DNA of 64,000 nt from G958295645 sp965242735 (GTDB lineage Bacteria > Gemmatimonadota > Gemmatimonadetes > Longimicrobiales > Gaopeijiaceae): positions 2,914,001 to 2,978,000 of the forward strand of contig OZ251497.1 of NCBI GenBank assembly GCA_965242735.1, written 5' to 3'. Under the pieces are notes generated by a model. The model was not told the DNA's origin, made no database searches, and saw only the letters and a program-made list of their open reading frames with translations. Below are positions 61,995 to 64,000 of this stretch, in pieces; position 1 is the stretch's first letter; the number at the start of each line of letters is the position of its first letter. Position numbers and translations under genes: made by a program.

Positions 61995-62523
61995 CTAAAT
62001 GTACCTATGCCGTGTAGCCACGCACGCAGGTGTCCCGTCTTTGCGCAGGGGGGAGATGCTCCTTTCGCGGCCTCCCTCTCCTCGTCCAGCAACACCACGC
62101 GCTGGCCGTAGATGAACGGCCAGCACGTACGTGATGTCGGCGACCCGGAGATGGTCGGGGCCGTCGGCGCTGAAGTCGCGCTCGACCAAGTCCGGAACCG
62201 GGGCGCGCATGAGGCGGGCGACCCGCTTCGGACCGACGCTCGCCCCAGGCCTTGAGGTCGGCGTGGATGCGCGGCCGCCCGTACGTCCGGCGGCTCGCTT
62301 CCCCAGCTGCGTCGCACCAAGACGCGCAGGTCGTCGTCGCGCAGCGCTTGCCGAACGCGGACGCTTCAGCCACGCGTAGAAGCCGCTCGGGGAGAGACCG
62401 AGGACGCGGCACATCGCGCGCACGGGAAACACGGCCCGGCGCTTCCTCACGAACTCGAACCCTCTCCGGGGATCGAGCCGCTCTCCCGGGCGAACCAGGC
62501 TACTGCTTGCGTTTCTTCGGCAT
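61995..62523 (-). pseudogene. decayed IS3-family transposase
   Basis: The minus strand shows an orfA start MPKKRKQ with an immediate stop (62523-62500), then orfB sequence VRAMCRVLGLSPSGFYAWLK, then, in shifted frames, SRRTYGRPRIHADLKAWGER, and VPDLVERDFSADGPDHLRVA with DITYV. Most of orfA and the end of the DDE domain are lost. It lies immediately 3' of the nuclease gene and could mark where hsdR was lost. Confidence 0.75.
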
Positions 62524-62539
62524 CGTGGACTCCTCCTCG

Positions 62540-62741
62540 TCCCCAGCCGGACCGTCTCGCGCTCCGCGTCCACGAACTCCGTCGGCATCTGCTCGAGCGC
62601 GTTGAAGTCGAGCTCGCCCACCCAGTCGCCGCCCACCGACTCGCCGACGATCTCGACGACGACCTCCTCCACGACCTCCGCGAACGAGTAGAACTGCTTG
62701 TACACGCGGTCCTTCTCGCCGTGCTTGGGCTGGTCGGGCAT
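62540..62741 (-). pseudogene. N-terminal fragment of an Rpn-family nuclease/transposase
   Basis: From the ATG at 62741: KDRVYKQFYSFAEVVEEVVV, then GDWVGELDFNALEQMPTEFV and ERETVRLG, the start of Rpn (PD-(D/E)XK recombination-promoting) proteins. It then joins, still in frame, the IS3 orfB relic, giving a chimeric frame down to 61995. The Rpn catalytic region is missing. Confidence 0.6.
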
Positions 62742-62849
62742 GCGCGGCACCTCCTCTCCCGGCTGCGTGCGAGCTCCCTGTCGCGTCCAGAACTGGGCGC
62801 CGCGACGTCCCGTCCGTCCGTTTCGGCGGGCACGGCCGACAGACGAGGA

Positions 62850-63546
62850 TGCGGAGCGGCAGGAAGCGCGGGTGTTGCTGGCGCGCAAGGCGGGTTCGGC
62901 GTTGCGGTGTCCGGGGTGCGGGCGGGCGTGTCTGGGCTACGACGCGCGGCGGCGGGAGTGGCGGGGGCTGGACGCGTGGGGGTACAAGACGTTCGTGGTG
63001 TACGACGTGCCTCGGGTGGAATGTCCGGTGCACGGGGTGGTGACGACGCGGGTGCCGTGGGCGGAGGGGCGGTCGAGGTACACGGCGGCGTTCGAGTCGC
63101 TGGCGATCGGCTGGCTTCGCGAGGCGAGCGTGCTGGCGGTCTCGCGGCGGCTGAGCGTGGACGAGACGTCGTTCAAGCGGGGCCACCGGTACGTGACGGT
63201 GGTGTCGGACTCGGAGACGAAGGACGTGCTGCACGTGGCTCCGGGCCGCAGCCGCGAAGCGCTGGAGGCGTTCTACCGCAAGGTGGGCAAGCGGCGGTTG
63301 GCGGCGGTCGAGAGCGTGTCGATGGACATGTGGCGGCCCTACGTGGCGGCGACGAAGGCGTGGGTGGCCGGCGCGCGGCGCAAGACGGCGTTCGACCGCT
63401 TCACGTGGCCAAGCATCTGGGCGACGCGGTGGACAAGGTGCGGCGCGCCGAGCACAAGGAGCTGCAGGCGGCGGGCAACGCCGTGCTCGCTGAGGGCGGT
63501 CAGCGTCTTGGCCACCGATCTCTTCCTCCTTGGAACCGGATGTCGG
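62850..63546 (+). pseudogene. decayed ISL3-family transposase
   Basis: Plus-strand sequence CPGCGRACLGYDARRREWRG (zinc-finger region), VPRVECPVHGVVTTRVPWAE, then SVDETSFKRGHRYVTVVSDS and SVSMDMWRPYVAATKAW belong to ISL3 transposases. Around 63130-63170 the segment between the helix-turn-helix and the first catalytic Asp is deleted. Near 63405 the frame shifts: HVAKHLGDAVDKVRRAEHKE continues in the next frame. The N-terminus and the last DDE part are gone. Confidence 0.75.
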
Positions 63547-63562
63547 ACCTTCCGTCCGTTCG

Positions 63563-64000
63563 CTAGTCGCCACACGCCTTGGCGATCAGCTCGTCGCCCG
63601 TCTCGCACTCCGCCAACAGCCGACCCAGCCGCTCCAGCCGTGAGCAGTCCGTCACGTCCGCAAGCACGTCTGCCAGCCGCTCCGCCGCATCCGCGCCGAA
63701 TTTCCACTTCGCCGTCTCGACGTGCGCCCGACGCAAGCCCCGAGCTTCCCCGAGCCTTTGGCCGCGAGCCTCGCCGAGCTTTCGGCCCCGGGCCTCCCCG
63801 CGGGCTTCGCCGAGCCTTTGGCCCTGAGCCTCGCCGCGCGCCTCAGCCGCCTGCGCCACTTTCGAGATATGGTTCGTGTACACCTTGGTCGCCTCCTTCA
63901 GCGTGTCCAACTGTCCGATCGTCTCCCCCGACCCTCCAATCTATCATCTGAACGCGAATCCACGCGGCGTACGCGTCCCGCAACGCCGGCGTGGCCAAGC
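63563..64000 (-). pseudogene. Rpn-family protein, C-terminal part, frameshifted, runs off the window
   Basis: The C-terminal region reads GQLDTLKEATKVYTNHISKV, a Gly/Glu/Arg-rich repeat tail, then AKWKFGADAAERLADVLADV and LAECETGDELIAKA, typical of Rpn proteins. Upstream, LRDAYAAWIRVQMIDWRVG continues in another frame. One extra base in a run of five C (63925-63929) would join the two, so it is either a real slip or an assembly error. The N-terminus lies beyond the window edge. Confidence 0.6.
63735..63845. repeat. short tandem repeats encoding GEARGQRL-type peptides
   Basis: Repeats of the type CCGAGCCTTTGGCC and GCCTCGCCGAGC occur with 12/24/36-base phasing within the Rpn C-terminal gene, encoding QGQRLGEARGEARGRKLGEA. 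Such copy-variable linkers are usual in Rpn proteins. Confidence 0.6.

Noticed and set aside
62540..63910. The two Rpn pieces as one gene interrupted by ISL3
   Set aside because: On the minus strand the C-terminal piece (63910-63563) comes before the N-terminal piece (62741-62540), so they cannot be halves of one simply interrupted gene.
1..64000. CRISPR arrays, tRNA or rRNA genes
   Set aside because: No regularly spaced repeat-spacer pattern was seen, and no T-arm type GTTCGAATC context with a plausible cloverleaf. I cannot exclude a missed tRNA by eye.
57661..64000. HsdR subunit of the type I system
   Set aside because: Searched both strands from hsdM to the window end for helicase motifs (DEAH/GTGKT) and a protein of the expected 900-1100 residues; none found.

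Overview
The window is one continuous stretch of very GC-rich bacterial chromosome with densely packed genes. Many neighbouring genes overlap by 1-14 bases (ATGA, GTGA and TTGA junctions), and GTG or TTG starts are common. The gene content fits a Gemmatimonadota-like bacterium: secreted 6-bladed beta-propeller proteins, a TonB-dependent receptor, a MoxR-DUF58-Bat locus, an MpaB-type oxygenase and an N-acyl-D-amino-acid deacylase. That placement is an inference from gene style, not something the sequence proves.

Left part, 1-44.4 kb, is mostly housekeeping with a few accessory insertions. It starts with the 3' part of dnaE and a solitary DNA methyltransferase. A minus-strand pair follows: a flap/5'-3' exonuclease and a Ycf48-like secreted propeller. 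Next come hisC with an MsbA-type ABC exporter, and an accessory minus-strand operon of a PHP-SMC ATPase (TrlF-like) and an AlbA/Schlafen-type protein lying beside a decayed prmC. A tightly overlapping plus-strand run then encodes a prohibitin-like protein, an outer-membrane aminopeptidase, leuS, transketolase and a TonB receptor. The bat operon (moxR, DUF58, DUF4381-like, batA, batB, batC / batD, batE) is split in two by an inverted propeller gene. After that lie an MpaB oxygenase with a sulfotransferase, a type II restriction-modification pair with an operator-like upstream region, and an operon of D-aminoacylase, HEPN toxin, MNT antitoxin and a class V aminotransferase.

Right part, 44.4-64 kb, looks like a defence island. 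It holds an IetAS-type pair (AAA ATPase plus subtilisin protease), a two-ATPase operon of unknown function behind a clear promoter with 15-bp tandem repeats, IS5-type transposase relics, and an AAA ATPase whose DUF4276 partner has been reduced to a few codons. It also holds a type I-like modification operon in which a HEPN toxin is encoded between hsdM and a gene fusing the MNT antitoxin directly onto HsdS. That operon ends with a DpnII/MboI-like PD-(D/E)XK nuclease and has no HsdR in the window. The right edge is a graveyard of IS3, ISL3 and Rpn-type fragments.

The most novel-looking item is the HEPN / MNT-HsdS arrangement at 57661-61994. Both the RX4HXY toxin motif and the GSX10DXD antitoxin motif are intact there, so the antitoxin is physically tied to the DNA-specificity subunit. 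The two-ATPase operon at 48706-52496 is the second candidate for an undescribed system.
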